Below, in pieces: positions 38,348 to 47,736 of a DNA stretch of 64,000 bases. The DNA is from Gordonia zhaorongruii (lineage in GTDB: Bacteria; Actinomycetota; Actinomycetes; Mycobacteriales; Mycobacteriaceae). The notes beneath the pieces were generated by a model. The model was not told where the DNA came from. It searched no databases and saw nothing but the letters and a program-made list of their open reading frames with translations. The first letter of the stretch is position 1. Each line of letters opens with the position of its first letter. The stretch spans positions 2,202,463 through 2,266,462 of the forward strand of contig NZ_CP041763.1 of assembly GCF_007559005.1 (NCBI RefSeq). Direction: 5' to 3'. The translations under genes were made by a program, and so were the position numbers.

Positions 38348-39100
38348 TCAATCACCGAGGTGGTCGGACTCGGCCTTCTTGCGCTCGATGTCCGCGAGGG
38401 CGCGCTCGATCTCGGCGCGTTGCGCCGCGCCCGCCTCCCAGGCTGCCTTGCGGTTCTTCACCACTCGGGCGGGAGCGCCCACGGCGATGGAGTAGTCGTC
38501 GATCACTCCCTTGACCACTGCATGCGCTCCAAGAACGCAGCCGCGTCCGACGGTCGTGTCGCGCAGTACGGTGACCTTGGCCGCGATCCAGGTGTCCGCG
38601 CCGACCCGCACTGGCCCCTTGACGATGCCCTGGTCCTTGATCGGGATGCCGATGTGGTCGGTGACGTGGTCGAAGTCGCAGATGTAGCACCAGTCCGCGA
38701 GGAGCGTCGAACCGCCGATCTCGATGTCGAGGTAGGCGTTGACGACGTTGTTGCACCCGAACACCGTCTTGTCGCCGATACGCAGGCTGCCCTCGTGACA
38801 GCGGATCGAATTGCCGTCGCCGACGTGCACCCAGCGGCCGATCTCCATCCGAGCCAGTTCGGGCGTCGCATGGATCTCGACGTTTCTGCCGAGGAACACC
38901 ATCCCCCGCAACACGATGTGCGGGTTGGCGATCCGAAACCGGGCGAGCCGGTAGTAGCGCACCAGGTACCAGGGCGTCCACGCACGGTTGCGCTTGATCC
39001 AGCGAAGCGAGTCGAGCGTGAGGAAGCGCGCCTGGTCGGGGTCGCGACGCCCACCCGCCCGCAAGCGAGAGCGGTACGACGCGTTCCACATGGTGGTCAT
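38348..39100 (-). CDS. Hexapeptide-repeat acyltransferase (Rv3034c-like)
   Basis: This 250-residue protein has a left-handed beta-helix of hexapeptide repeats (about 60-205), for example IGRWVHVGDGNSIRCHEG, VFGCNNVVNAYLDIEIG and VGRGCVLGAHAVVKG. Such proteins transfer acetyl or other acyl groups to sugars. Charged helical residues form the C-terminus. Its counterpart Rv3034c lies in the mycobacterial methylglucose lipopolysaccharide region and has been proposed to acylate those glucans; substrate here is inferred from that. TAGGGT lies eight bases before the ATG, near leaderless spacing. It converges on the signal peptidase cassette. Confidence 0.85.
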   Translation of the reverse strand: MTTMWNASYRSRLRAGGRRDPDQARFLTLDSLRWIKRNRAWTPWYLVRYYRLARFRIANPHIVLRGMVFLGRNVEIHATPELARMEIGRWVHVGDGNSIRCHEGSLRIGDKTVFGCNNVVNAYLDIEIGGSTLLADWCYICDFDHVTDHIGIPIKDQGIVKGPVRVGADTWIAAKVTVLRDTTVGRGCVLGAHAVVKGVIDDYSIAVGAPARVVKNRKAAWEAGAAQRAEIERALADIERKKAESDHLGD

Positions 39101-39157
39101 GACGACAAACCCTAATAGACCGCACCCGGCCTGCGGAATCAGGTGGAGGCGACACGA

Positions 39158-39163
39158 TAGAGT
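39158..39163 (+). promoter_or_regulatory. Candidate -10 box for the propeller lipoprotein
   Basis: TAGAGT lies 55 bases before the ATG at 39218, which has its own ribosome-binding site (CAGGAG). Transcription starting near 39170 would give a leader of about 48 bases. No -35 box is clear. Confidence 0.4.
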
Positions 39164-39217
39164 CGTCCGCGGAGGATCTACCCCCGCGATAGCCGCCGGG
39201 GCGACGACAGGAGCACG

Positions 39218-40528
39218 ATGACCAGGGCAGTCCGCAGCCGCCGCAGCTCACGACTGGCCTTCGCCGTGGTCGCAACGGTCCTCGCGCTCGTCGGTACCGC
39301 ATGTTCGGACGGACACATCGACGTTCGCGCCTCGCCCTCCGCCGGGTGGTCGTCGTTCGGCGGCGACGGCGCGAACTCCAACTACTCGCCCGCACAGGTG
39401 CCCTCGGACCTGACGCTCTCCTGGTCCCGCGAGATCGGCGACCGTGAGTTCTCACCCCTGGCCATCACCGGAAACGGCGACGTCGCCGGAACCTCGCGTA
39501 CGGCGAACGGCTGCAATTTCACTGTTCTCGACAGCCGCGCCGGCCGGAAGAACACCTGCACCAGACTCGGTGAGGGATCCTCGCTGAACACCCCGTTCTA
39601 CGACCAGTTGTCGCAGCCGTACATCGGCGAGGCAGGCATGTTCTTCGCTCTCACCGGCGGCGGCGCGATCCGCTGGCGGATGCCGACGATCGGTCTGCCG
39701 CTGTCCGCCAAGTCGGCCGCCCCCGGCCGCATCCTGGTCACCACGACGCAGGGTCAGGTCCTCCTGCTCAATGCGCAGACCGGCGACATGACTGCACCGG
39801 AGGTCCGGCTCCGGCCGGATCCCGACCTCGGCGACCCGATGGCCGGTGTCTCCGAATGCGCTGGCGGCGGCGCGCAGTGCGCGATCTCCGCTCCGCCCGC
39901 CGTCGATTCGCAGAGAAAGCGATTCTTCCTCAACTTCTTCCCCGGCGGAGCGAAGACGTCGCAGGTGAAGGCCATGAACATCGTCGAGGAGAACGGTCAG
40001 GAGCAGGTCAAGAGCTTGTGGACGGCCGATGTCGGCGGCGGAGTGATGGGCCCGCCCACACTCTCGGCCGACGGACAGACCGTGTACTCGTTCGGTCGCG
40101 ACGGGAAGCTGTACGCCCTCGACGCCGACGACGGTGCCGTCCGCTGGTCGTACGACCTCGGGGGTTACGGATTCGCCACCCTGACCGTGTCGCCTGACGG
40201 GATCATCGTCCCCGCAGGCGAACTCGGCGGGCCGCTGGTCATCCTGCGCGACACCGGGTCGAAGGTCGACGAGGTCGCTCGCCGCGACGACGTGCAGATG
40301 GCCGGAGTCGGAGCCCTGAACGCATCCGGAACCGTGTGGGCCGTGGTCCGCGATGAAGGCCGCAAGCTCGCGCTCACCGAGTTCGACGCAGCGGACGGCT
40401 CGACGAAGACCTCCGTCCCGATGCCTGGAGCGACCGGATTCAGCACCGGCGTCGCGGTCTCCGCGACGGGCCAACTGGCGGTCGGCACCACCGGTGGCTC
40501 CGCGTACTACTTCAACGTCGAGTCCTGA
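39218..40528 (+). CDS. PQQ-like beta-propeller lipoprotein (Rv3035-like)
   Basis: This 436-residue exported protein has a signal peptide and lipobox LVGTAC (Cys at 29). A beta-propeller follows with repeats such as WSSFGGDGANSNYSPAQVP, LTLSWSREIGD, VYSFGRDGKLYALDADDGAVR and GQLAVGTTGGSAYYFN, the PQQ-binding-like/quinoprotein repeat type. No dehydrogenase active-site signature is evident, so it may be a scaffold or carbohydrate-binding propeller. Position corresponds to Rv3035. ACAGGAG precedes the ATG. Confidence 0.85.
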   Translation: MTRAVRSRRSSRLAFAVVATVLALVGTACSDGHIDVRASPSAGWSSFGGDGANSNYSPAQVPSDLTLSWSREIGDREFSPLAITGNGDVAGTSRTANGCNFTVLDSRAGRKNTCTRLGEGSSLNTPFYDQLSQPYIGEAGMFFALTGGGAIRWRMPTIGLPLSAKSAAPGRILVTTTQGQVLLLNAQTGDMTAPEVRLRPDPDLGDPMAGVSECAGGGAQCAISAPPAVDSQRKRFFLNFFPGGAKTSQVKAMNIVEENGQEQVKSLWTADVGGGVMGPPTLSADGQTVYSFGRDGKLYALDADDGAVRWSYDLGGYGFATLTVSPDGIIVPAGELGGPLVILRDTGSKVDEVARRDDVQMAGVGALNASGTVWAVVRDEGRKLALTEFDAADGSTKTSVPMPGATGFSTGVAVSATGQLAVGTTGGSAYYFNVES

Positions 40529-40549
40529 CCGCAGGCTCTGGGATCGACT

Positions 40550-41796
40550 GTGGCCTACCAGTTCAGCATCGACGACGTCGCCTTCCTCGCCTCCCCGGAC
40601 GGCGCCGCCGCCCTCGATTCGGCGGCCGCACTGCCGCTGACCGATGCGTCGCTGCTGAAGGATCTGCCGGCGCTGCGCAAGCACTACGGCTCATCTGACG
40701 GCGCGCTCGTCGAGACCGTCCGCAACCGCCGCAGAGCTGCGGACAAGCTCGTCGACGCGGACCGGTTGCTCCTCACCGACATCGCACTGCAGCAGGCGAC
40801 GCCGACCGCTGTCCGCACACCGGGCAGCCGACATCGCGAAGCGCTACCCGGGTGCCGTCGTGCACGATGTGACCTGCTCGATCGGTGCCGAGTTACTCGC
40901 CTTCGCGGGGCATGACGGGATCGGCGGGGTGATCGGAAGCGACATCGACCCGGTCCGGCTCGCCATGGCCTCGCACAACATGACCGCACACGATCTCGAC
41001 TCCCGCCCCGCCGTCCGGACCTCGTGGCAGCTGCTCCGGGCCGACGCGCTCGCCCCCCTGCTCACGCGGCGACGTGGTCATCGCCGACCCGGCCCGGCGC
41101 ACGGCGCGCGGTCGGACCTTCCGCATCGACGAACTCGATCCCCCGCTCCTGGAACTCCTGGCGGTGTATGCGGGCACCCCGCTGGCGGTCAAGTGCTCGC
41201 CAGGTCTCGACTACCGCACACTGCGCGACCGGTTCGGGTTCGAGGGACAGGTTCACCTCACCTCGCTCGACGGCGGCGTCCGCGAGGCGTGCTTGTGGAC
41301 CGAAGCCGACGATCAGCCGGAACGACGAGCGAGCGTGCTGCGCACCGGCGCTGGCGGCACCATCTCCTACGAGGTGACCTCCGACGACTCCGACGACCTC
41401 GACGACGCCTCCGCCCCCGAAGCCGGGGACTGGATCATCGACCCCGACGGCGCCGTCGTCCGGGCCGGGCTGGTCCGGCACTACGCGCATCGCCACGGGC
41501 TGCGTCAGCTCGACCCGCAGATCGCGTATCTGACGGGGAGCACAGTGCCCGCAGGCGAGCGCGGATTCCGCGTCGTCGAGCGACTCGGCGTCGCCGAACG
41601 TGCGTTGCGCTCGGCTCTGGCCGCCCACGACTGCGGAAGCCTCGAGATCCTCGTCCGCGGACTCGACATCGACCCCGATAAGCTTCGCCGCCGTCTCAAG
41701 CTGAAGGGCTCTGCGCCGATGTCGCTCGTCCTCACCCGAATCGGGCGATCCGGCGTGGCGTTCCTGTGCGAACCCGGAGTCCGGGCCCCGCACTGA
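40550..41796 (+). pseudogene. THUMP-like methyltransferase gene (Rv3037c-like) broken by two frameshifts
   Basis: The coding signal runs through three frames. From GTG 40550 (AYQFSIDDVAFLASPDG) it is in frame to about 40816. An extra base near 40817 moves it to the next frame (HRAADIAKRYPG, then VHDVTCSIGAELLAFAG and GVIGSDIDPVRLAMAS, the SAM-binding motifs). Near 41067 it shifts again, into VVIADPARRTARGRTF, and continues to a THUMP-like C-terminal domain ending GVRAPH at 41796. Each piece is conserved-looking, so two indels within 260 bases suggest sequencing error or very recent inactivation. The intact protein would be about 415 residues, probably an RNA or small-molecule methyltransferase. 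Confidence 0.82.
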
Positions 41797-41799
41797 CTG

Positions 41800-41829
41800 G
41801 CTTGCCGTGCTGGCTCGCTTACCGTGCTG
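41800..41829. repeat. Direct repeat in the convergent gap at 41.8 kb
   Basis: GCTTGCCGTGCTG (41800-41812) recurs as GCTTACCGTGCTG (41817-41829), a 17-base period. It lies between converging methyltransferase genes. No function is evident. Confidence 0.6.
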
Positions 41830-41891
41830 ACCGATCCGCCGCCCCGCCCGTGCCGTGCACGAACGGGACGCCGTCGGCTACCAGTTATCAG

Positions 41892-42881
41892 TCAGTTGCC
41901 GGGCTTCACACCGGTGATCAGGACGTTGTAGAAGAACTGCGGAGGAACCACCTTGCGCAGGATCTTCTCGTCCAGCCAGGTCAAGCGCTTCCAGCCGCCG
42001 AACGCGAAGCGCGCCCAGTTCCAGCCGAGCTTCTCCTGCGGAACTGCGGCCTCCACGGTCCGGACCGGCCAGCCGAGCATCGCCGCGGCCAGCTCCTCAC
42101 TGGCAGAGCGCACCTCGACCGCGCCTGCGCTGCTGGCGAGATTCTCCAGGTCGTCCGGTGAGAAGGTGTGGATGTCGACGACGGCCTCGAGCGCAGCCGC
42201 CCGTGAGCTCTCGTCGAGCTCCTCCTGCGGGCGACGCCATTCCTTGAGCGGGCCCAGCTTCGTGATGTTGGTGGTGGCCCACCAGGTGGCGCGGCTCATC
42301 CACCGTGCGTAGAAGTCACCATAGGTCGACGGCTCACCTGCGAACACGAATCGGCCACCCGGCTTGAGTACCCGCAGCACTTCGCGGAGCGACTTCTCGA
42401 CGTCCGGGATGTGATGCAGCACAGCGTGTCCCACCACCAGGTCGAAGGTGTTGTCCTCGTACGGGATGTGCTCGGCATCGGCTACCCGGCCGTCGACGTC
42501 GAGGCCGAGACCCTCCGCGTTGCGCAGCGCGACCTTCACCATGCCCGGCGAGAGGTCGGTGACCGACCCTTTGTCCGCCACACCCGACTGCATGAGATTG
42601 AGCAGGAAGAATCCGGTTCCGCAGCCGAGCTCCATGGCCCGGCCGAACGGCAGATCGACATCCGGGATGATCGCGTCGATACGACCACGGGCGTACTCGA
42701 TGCAGCGCTCGTCGAAGGAGATCGACCACTTCTCGTCGTAGGTCTCCGCCTCCCAGTCGTGGTAGAGCACCTGCGCGAGCTTGGTGTCCTCCAGGGCGGC
42801 CTGTACCTGTTCGGCGGTGGCGTGCGGGTTCGGCGCCGGGTCAGCGGACTCGGTGTCGGTGTTGTTGTCCAGGGTCGTCAT
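41892..42881 (-). CDS. Class I SAM-dependent methyltransferase (Rv3038c-like)
   Basis: This 329-residue protein has motif I MELGCGTGFFLLNL (about 83-96), DLSPGMVKVALRNAEG, VVGHAVLHHIPDVEKSLREV and LKPGGRFVFAGEP, all normal class I methyltransferase landmarks. A C-terminal extension of about 120 residues (from WMSRATWWATTN) is not part of the core fold and may hold the acceptor or membrane contact. It follows the enoyl-CoA hydratase gene by 10 bases, so the acceptor may be lipid-related. The product is unknown. Confidence 0.85.
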   Translation of the reverse strand: MTTLDNNTDTESADPAPNPHATAEQVQAALEDTKLAQVLYHDWEAETYDEKWSISFDERCIEYARGRIDAIIPDVDLPFGRAMELGCGTGFFLLNLMQSGVADKGSVTDLSPGMVKVALRNAEGLGLDVDGRVADAEHIPYEDNTFDLVVGHAVLHHIPDVEKSLREVLRVLKPGGRFVFAGEPSTYGDFYARWMSRATWWATTNITKLGPLKEWRRPQEELDESSRAAALEAVVDIHTFSPDDLENLASSAGAVEVRSASEELAAAMLGWPVRTVEAAVPQEKLGWNWARFAFGGWKRLTWLDEKILRKVVPPQFFYNVLITGVKPGN

Positions 42882-42891
42882 CGACGTGATT

Positions 42892-43680
42892 CTACTTTCC
42901 GGTGAACTTCGCTTTACCGGGGCCGTTCTCCACGAACGACTCCATGCCGATCTTGCGATCGTCGGTCGCGAACAGCGCGGCGAACTGCTGTGCCTCGATC
43001 TTGAGACCGGTCGTCAGATCGGTGTCCAGACCAGCGTCGATGGCGGCCTTCGCCGCGGCGATCGCAGCCGACGCGCCGTTCGCGAACTGGCCCGCCCACT
43101 TGAGCGCGGCGTCGTACACGTCGTCGGGAGCCACGACCTCGTCGACGAGACCGATCTCGAGTGCTTCCTCGGCACCGACGAAGCGCCCGGTGAAGACCAT
43201 GTCCTTGGCGCGCGACGGGCCGATCAGTCGGGCCAGTCGCTGCGTTCCGCCACCGCCGGGGATGACGCCGAGGAGTACCTCCGGCACACCGAGCTTCGCG
43301 TTGTCGCCGGCGATGCGACGGTCCGCACCGAGAGCGACCTCGAGACCGCCGCCGAGGGCGTAACCGGTGACGGCTGCCACGGTCGGCTTCGGGATCGACG
43401 CGAGCGCGCCGAGCCCGTCCTGCAGCTTGCCCGCGATCTTCGCCATGTCGGCGGCCGACATGGCGTTCATCTCCTTGATGTCCGCGCCGGCCGCGAGAAC
43501 CTTGGGCCCGCCGTAGACGACGACGGCCTTGATGTCGTCACGCGACGTCGCCTCCGCTGCTGCCGCCTGGAGTTCCGCCTGGACCTGCCGGTTCAGTGCG
43601 TTCATCGGGGGACGGTTCAGGAGGATCGTTCCGACACCGGGGTGATCCGGCGATGTCTCCAAAGTCACAAACTCAGCCAT
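42892..43680 (-). CDS. Enoyl-CoA hydratase/isomerase family protein
   Basis: This 262-residue crotonase has the oxyanion-hole segments AAGADIKEMNAM and GYALGGGLEVALGADRRIA. The two catalytic-type glutamates are present, in GGGLEVA and GVPEVLLGVIPGGGGTQRL. With both Glu residues it should hydrate enoyl-CoA. Counterpart: echA17 (Rv3039c). The ATG at 43680 has TAACCT seven bases upstream and no Shine-Dalgarno, indicating a leaderless message; the frame upstream is antisense to the polymerase gene. It heads a two-gene operon with the methyltransferase. Confidence 0.94.
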   Translation of the reverse strand: MAEFVTLETSPDHPGVGTILLNRPPMNALNRQVQAELQAAAAEATSRDDIKAVVVYGGPKVLAAGADIKEMNAMSAADMAKIAGKLQDGLGALASIPKPTVAAVTGYALGGGLEVALGADRRIAGDNAKLGVPEVLLGVIPGGGGTQRLARLIGPSRAKDMVFTGRFVGAEEALEIGLVDEVVAPDDVYDAALKWAGQFANGASAAIAAAKAAIDAGLDTDLTTGLKIEAQQFAALFATDDRKIGMESFVENGPGKAKFTGK

Positions 43681-43687
43681 GACGTGG

Positions 43688-43693
43688 AGGTTA
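43688..43693 (-). promoter_or_regulatory. Leaderless-type -10 box of the enoyl-CoA hydratase gene
   Basis: TAACCT on the minus strand is seven bases before the ATG at 43680. It is the same hexamer and spacing as at the doxX-like gene. Confidence 0.5.
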
Positions 43694-43758
43694 CCGCTTG
43701 CACCGTCAGCCGGGCTAACCGGACGGCTGCGCACGTGACCACAGGCGACGCGAGACAC

Positions 43759-43764
43759 TAGAGT
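43759..43764 (+). promoter_or_regulatory. Leaderless-type -10 box of the LigD-polymerase-like gene
   Basis: TAGAGT is followed by six bases and the ATG at 43771. GTGACC lies 18 bases further up as a possible -35 box. Confidence 0.55.
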
Positions 43765-43770
43765 TACTCC

Positions 43771-44775
43771 ATGGGCAGCGATGCGGTCGAACTTCACGTT
43801 CCGGGGCCGGCCGGCGCGCACCGCACCGTCCGACTCTCCAGCCCCGATCGGATCTACTTCCCCGGGCCCGGTCACACCAAGCTGGACATAGCCCGGTACT
43901 ACGAGTCGGTGAGCGAGGGCATCACTCGCGCGCTCTCCCACCGCCCGTGCATGCTGCACCGGTTCCCCAAGGGCACCACCGAGAAGAAGGTCCACCAGAA
44001 GAAGCTGCCGGCGGGCGCTCCGGACTGGGTCGAGACCGTCGACGTCTTCTTCCCTCGCTACCGGCGCACGGTCGGCGAGCTCTGCGTCACCGAAGCGGCC
44101 GCCGTCCTGTGGGCCGTTCAGATGGCGACCGTCGAGTTCCACCCCTGGAATTCGCGACGCGACTACACCATCGGATTCCACCCGACCGATCCAACCGCCG
44201 CGCCGGTCGAGTTCCCAGACGAGTGGCGGATCGACCTCGATCCGATGCCGGAATGCGATTTCGCCACGGTTCGCCGGGTCGCGGAAGTGGTGCACGAGAT
44301 CCTCGACGAACTGGGCGTGGTCGGCTATCCGAAGACCTCCGGGGGCCGCGGACTGCACGTCTACGTCCGCATCGCACCGGAGTGGGGATTCACCGACGTC
44401 CGCCGCGCTGCCCATGCGTTCGGTGCCGAAGTGGTTCGTCGGACGGCGGGCGAGGCAACCGTCGCCTGGTGGCGCAAGGACCGGGATCCGTCGGCCGTGT
44501 TCGTCGACTTCAATCAGAACGCCCGCGACCACACGATGGCCGCTGCGTACTCGGTCCGTGCCACACCCCGCGCGACTGTGTCGGCACCGATCACCTGGGA
44601 CGAGCTCCCCGACGTGGAACCCGACGACTTCACAGTCGCCACCATGCCCGAGCGCTTCGCGCGCCTCGGTGATCTGCACGCGACGATCGACGATGTCGCG
44701 CACCGACTGGACACGCTGCTGCAGTGGGCCGATCGGGACGATGCAGATGAGGCGACCGGGGCCGGAGACGACTGA
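43771..44775 (+). CDS. Stand-alone LigD-type primase-polymerase
   Basis: This 334-residue archaeo-eukaryotic primase-family polymerase lacks ligase and nuclease domains. Key motifs are DxD metal ligands in [21 protein letters not shown], and [21 protein letters not shown]. These are the LigD polymerase-domain signatures. Such proteins add ribonucleotides or fill gaps in end-joining or base-excision repair; mycobacteria have several stand-alone copies. It lies between the echA17 and Nudix equivalents, where I recall no polymerase in M. tuberculosis. Which ligase it works with is not visible. Confidence 0.9.
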   Translation: MGSDAVELHVPGPAGAHRTVRLSSPDRIYFPGPGHTKLDIARYYESVSEGITRALSHRPCMLHRFPKGTTEKKVHQKKLPAGAPDWVETVDVFFPRYRRTVGELCVTEAAAVLWAVQMATVEFHPWNSRRDYTIGFHPTDPTAAPVEFPDEWRIDLDPMPECDFATVRRVAEVVHEILDELGVVGYPKTSGGRGLHVYVRIAPEWGFTDVRRAAHAFGAEVVRRTAGEATVAWWRKDRDPSAVFVDFNQNARDHTMAAAYSVRATPRATVSAPITWDELPDVEPDDFTVATMPERFARLGDLHATIDDVAHRLDTLLQWADRDDADEATGAGDD

Positions 44776-44780
44776 CCGGA

Positions 44781-45608
44781 TCAGGCGTTGCGGAGCGTGT
44801 CCATCCGTCCGTCACCGAGTTGCGCGAGGTAGCTGGCGGAGTCGGTGAACTGCAGTCCGGACAGTCCGGTGCCGTCACTGACGACGGGCTCGATCGGCAC
44901 CACCCGATGCGGGGCGGCGATCAACTCGGCGACGGTGCCGAACTCGGTGATGCGCCGCAACTGCGACCAGGTCGGCGGCAGCAGGAAGTGCCGACCCGAA
45001 TTCCAATCGGCGAGCGCATCGCCGGCCGTCATCCACTTGGCCTCCGCTGCCTCACTCGTCTGCCCGTCAGCCGCCTGCCCATCGGGCAGAGAGGCCAGGA
45101 AGAATCTCGTGTCGTACCGCCGCGGCTCGTTCTTCGGGGTGATCCAGTGCGCGAGCGGACTCAGAAGATCGGCACGCAGCACCAGGTTCTCGTCGTTCAG
45201 GAACTGCGCGAACGAGAGCTCCTTCGAGACGAGTGCCTCCCGTACGCCGACGAACGACGACGGATCCGGATGCGCGGCATCCGCGCTGCCGGCGAGGAGA
45301 ACGCCGCACTCCTCGAACGTCTCACGGACGGCGGCGCACACCAGCGCTCGGGCGGAATCGTCATCCGTGGAGAACACGTCCGCCCAGAAACCGACCCCTG
45401 GCCCCTCCCAACGGATCTCGGTCTCCCGGTCACGCGGGTCGACTCCGCCGCCGGGAAACACCGTCATTCCGCCGGCGAACGCCATCTGCTGCACCCGGCG
45501 TTGGAGGAACACCTCGATGCCGGCGTCGGAGTCGCGGACGAGCACGACCGTCGACGCATCGCGCGGCGGCGCATCGCTCGACGCTTGCGGACCGGACTGC
45601 TGCGCCAT
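44781..45608 (-). CDS. Nudix hydrolase with split Nudix box (Rv3040c-like)
   Basis: This 275-residue protein starts its Nudix fold at about residue 20 ([19 protein letters not shown]). The Nudix box is split: [10 protein letters not shown] is followed by about 30 inserted residues before [14 protein letters not shown], which supplies the REx2EE metal ligands. An insertion at this place is characteristic of the NUDT19-like branch, which includes acyl-CoA/CoA diphosphatases; that substrate is inferred. ATG 45608 is preceded by GGAGG. It converges on the polymerase gene, five bases apart. Confidence 0.87.
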   Translation of the reverse strand: MAQQSGPQASSDAPPRDASTVVLVRDSDAGIEVFLQRRVQQMAFAGGMTVFPGGGVDPRDRETEIRWEGPGVGFWADVFSTDDDSARALVCAAVRETFEECGVLLAGSADAAHPDPSSFVGVREALVSKELSFAQFLNDENLVLRADLLSPLAHWITPKNEPRRYDTRFFLASLPDGQAADGQTSEAAEAKWMTAGDALADWNSGRHFLLPPTWSQLRRITEFGTVAELIAAPHRVVPIEPVVSDGTGLSGLQFTDSASYLAQLGDGRMDTLRNA

Positions 45609-45713
45609 GGGAACCTCCTCGTTGCCGCACCGAGCGCTTGCTCGGTCTTCACCGACCATATCCCCGCACTCGGTCGTTCCGCCCGCCGCAGTGTCGATCA
45701 GACGCAGTGTCGA

Positions 45714-46544
45714 TCAGACGCGGCGATGGCCTCCGGCCCGCCGGGCACGGCGCGCGAAGTAGCGATCGCCATCACTCGTGAGGACGATGTTCTGCCGGAA
45801 CGTGGCCGACAGGTTCTCCGAGGTGAGCGTGTCCTCCAGCGCACCCTGCGCGACCGCACCGCCTTCGGAGAGCATCAGGATATTGGTGAACCCCGGCGGG
45901 ATCTCCTCGACGTGGTGGGTGATGAGCACCATCGCCGGGGCATCCGGGTCGGCGGCGAGTGCACCGAGGCGATCGACGAGTTCCTCGCGGCCACCGAGGT
46001 CCAGACCGGCAGCGGGCTCGTCGAGGAGGAGCAGCTCGGGATCGGTCATCAGGCCACGAGCGATGAGCACCCGCTTACGCTCGCCTTCGCTGAGAGTGCC
46101 GAACGTCCGATCGGCCAGGTGCTCGGCGCCCATCGACTCCAACGTGTCGGCCGCCTGCGCCCGATCGGCCGATCCGTACTCCTCACGCCACCGGCCCACC
46201 ACTGCGTACCCCGCGGAGATCACCAGGTCCGCCACCTTCTCGTCGGCCGGAACACGACTCGCGAACGCCGAGCTCACGAATCCGATACGCGTCGTCAGCT
46301 CACGGATGTCGGTGCGGCCCAAACGCTCTCCGACGACGAACGCCTCGCCCGTCGAAGGGTGGTCCAACGCTCCCGCCATCCGGAGCAGCGACGTCTTACC
46401 TGCCCCGTTCGGCCCGATGATCACCCACCGCTCGTCGAGTTCCACCCGCCAGTCCACCGGCCCGATGAGGGTCTTGCCGCTCCGCACCAGGGAGACGTCG
46501 TCGAATTCGATGAGCAGGTCGGGGTCAGCGAGTCGTTCGGTCAC
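45714..46544 (-). CDS. ABC transporter ATP-binding protein (Rv3041c-like)
   Basis: This 276-residue single nucleotide-binding domain has Walker [14 protein letters not shown], signature [15 protein letters not shown], Walker [13 protein letters not shown] and switch His in LITHHVEE. The architecture resembles ModF/photorepair-type ATPases. No permease or binding protein is adjacent, so the partner is unknown or the protein may act alone. The GTG start at 46544 is chosen because the preceding frame is unconserved; no strong ribosome-binding site is seen. It is divergent from the luciferase-like gene. Confidence 0.88.
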   Translation of the reverse strand: MTERLADPDLLIEFDDVSLVRSGKTLIGPVDWRVELDERWVIIGPNGAGKTSLLRMAGALDHPSTGEAFVVGERLGRTDIRELTTRIGFVSSAFASRVPADEKVADLVISAGYAVVGRWREEYGSADRAQAADTLESMGAEHLADRTFGTLSEGERKRVLIARGLMTDPELLLLDEPAAGLDLGGREELVDRLGALAADPDAPAMVLITHHVEEIPPGFTNILMLSEGGAVAQGALEDTLTSENLSATFRQNIVLTSDGDRYFARRARRAGGHRRV

Positions 46545-46633
46545 AGTCCCATGGTGCCGGATGACGGCGCGAGCGTGTGCGACCGACGGCGAAACCCGCG
46601 TCGCAGCGACCGCCGGCGGGGCCGTGCCGGGAA

Positions 46634-46639
46634 TATTCT
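46634..46639 (+). promoter_or_regulatory. Candidate -10 box of the luciferase-like gene
   Basis: TATTCT lies 25 bases before the GTG at 46665. It would give a leader of about 19 bases. No -35 box is convincing. Confidence 0.35.
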
Positions 46640-46664
46640 CGTCACCGGACTCGCTGCACCGGAC

Positions 46665-47699
46665 GTGACTGACTCGCATTCGGAACGCCCCGACCCCCGC
46701 TCCGCCGGCACGGATGCCGCTCTTCCCTACTCCCTCCTCGACCTCGCGCAGGTCGGCCACGGCGAGACCGTGCGCGAATCCCTTCGCTACTCGGAGGAAC
46801 TCGCCCGGTACGCGGATGATCACGGCTATCGCCGCCTCTGGTACGCGGAGCACCACAACATGCCCGCCATCGCCTCGGCTGCGCCCGCCGTGCTGATCGC
46901 GCACATGGCCGCCCGCACGTCGCGGATCAGGCTCGGCGCCGGCGGAGTGATGCTGCCCAACCACTCACCGCTGGCCATCGCCGAGCAGTACGGCACCCTC
47001 GCCGAACTCCATCCGGACCGCATCGACCTCGGTCTGGGCCGCGCGCCCGGCGGCGACCAGAGCGTGTTCCGCGCGCTGCGCCGCAACCCGGCCGCATCCG
47101 AGCATTTCCCGAACGATGTGGTCGAACTGCTCCGCTACTTCTCCGGGACCGGCGTCGACGGGGTCCGCGCGGTACCCGGCAGCGGCACGGAGGTGCCCCT
47201 GTACATCCTCGGATCGTCGCTGTTCGGTGCGCAGCTCGCGGCCGCGACCGGACTGCCCTACGCCTTCGCGTCGCACTTCGCGCCCCAGGCGCTCGAGCGG
47301 GCCATCGAGGTGTACCGACGCGACTTCCGCCCGGCCCCGACCGGCGACGGCGGCGAGAGCGAGCCGTATCTGATGGTTGCGGCGACCGTCATCGCCGACG
47401 ACGACCCCGACCGCGCCGCCGCCGAACTGCACCGGTCCAAGGTGCAGCGCATCAAGATGCTGTTCAACCGGGGACGCGATCTCACGGACGCCGAGGCCGA
47501 GATGCTGCTCGACGGTCCGCAGGGCGCCCAGGTGAACGAGATGCTGCGGTACGCCGCGGTGGGCACTCCGGACCAGGCGCGGGCGCAGTTGGCTGACTTC
47601 GCGGCCCAGACGAATGCGGACGAGCTGATCCTCGCTCCGCTCGCGAACGACCGGGAGGTCTGGATGGGCACCGTGGCCCACCTCGCCCCGCAACCGTAG
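46665..47699 (+). CDS. Luciferase-like flavin monooxygenase (MsnO8 family)
   Basis: This 344-residue TIM-barrel oxidoreductase belongs to the group 1 LLM flavin-dependent family. Motifs are [60 protein letters not shown] and [13 protein letters not shown]. The last two are typical of the MsnO8/luciferase-like subgroup. It probably uses FMN or F420; the sequence alone does not decide. The start is GTG; the frame is open for nearly 2 kb upstream, but that part is antisense to the ABC and Nudix genes and not protein-like. Confidence 0.88.
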   Translation: MTDSHSERPDPRSAGTDAALPYSLLDLAQVGHGETVRESLRYSEELARYADDHGYRRLWYAEHHNMPAIASAAPAVLIAHMAARTSRIRLGAGGVMLPNHSPLAIAEQYGTLAELHPDRIDLGLGRAPGGDQSVFRALRRNPAASEHFPNDVVELLRYFSGTGVDGVRAVPGSGTEVPLYILGSSLFGAQLAAATGLPYAFASHFAPQALERAIEVYRRDFRPAPTGDGGESEPYLMVAATVIADDDPDRAAAELHRSKVQRIKMLFNRGRDLTDAEAEMLLDGPQGAQVNEMLRYAAVGTPDQARAQLADFAAQTNADELILAPLANDREVWMGTVAHLAPQP

Positions 47700-47736
47700 G
47701 AGCGACGCGGTGCCGCAGATGCCCGATATGGGCTGA

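Noticed and set aside
38348..39455. Longer Arg-rich minus-strand frame overlapping the hexapeptide acyltransferase
   Set aside because: The translation is a shifted mirror of the real gene, with no hexapeptide repeats.
44820..46664. Nearly 2-kb in-frame extension upstream of the luciferase-like gene
   Set aside because: It is antisense to the Nudix and ABC genes and has no recognisable domain; the true start is the GTG near 46665.
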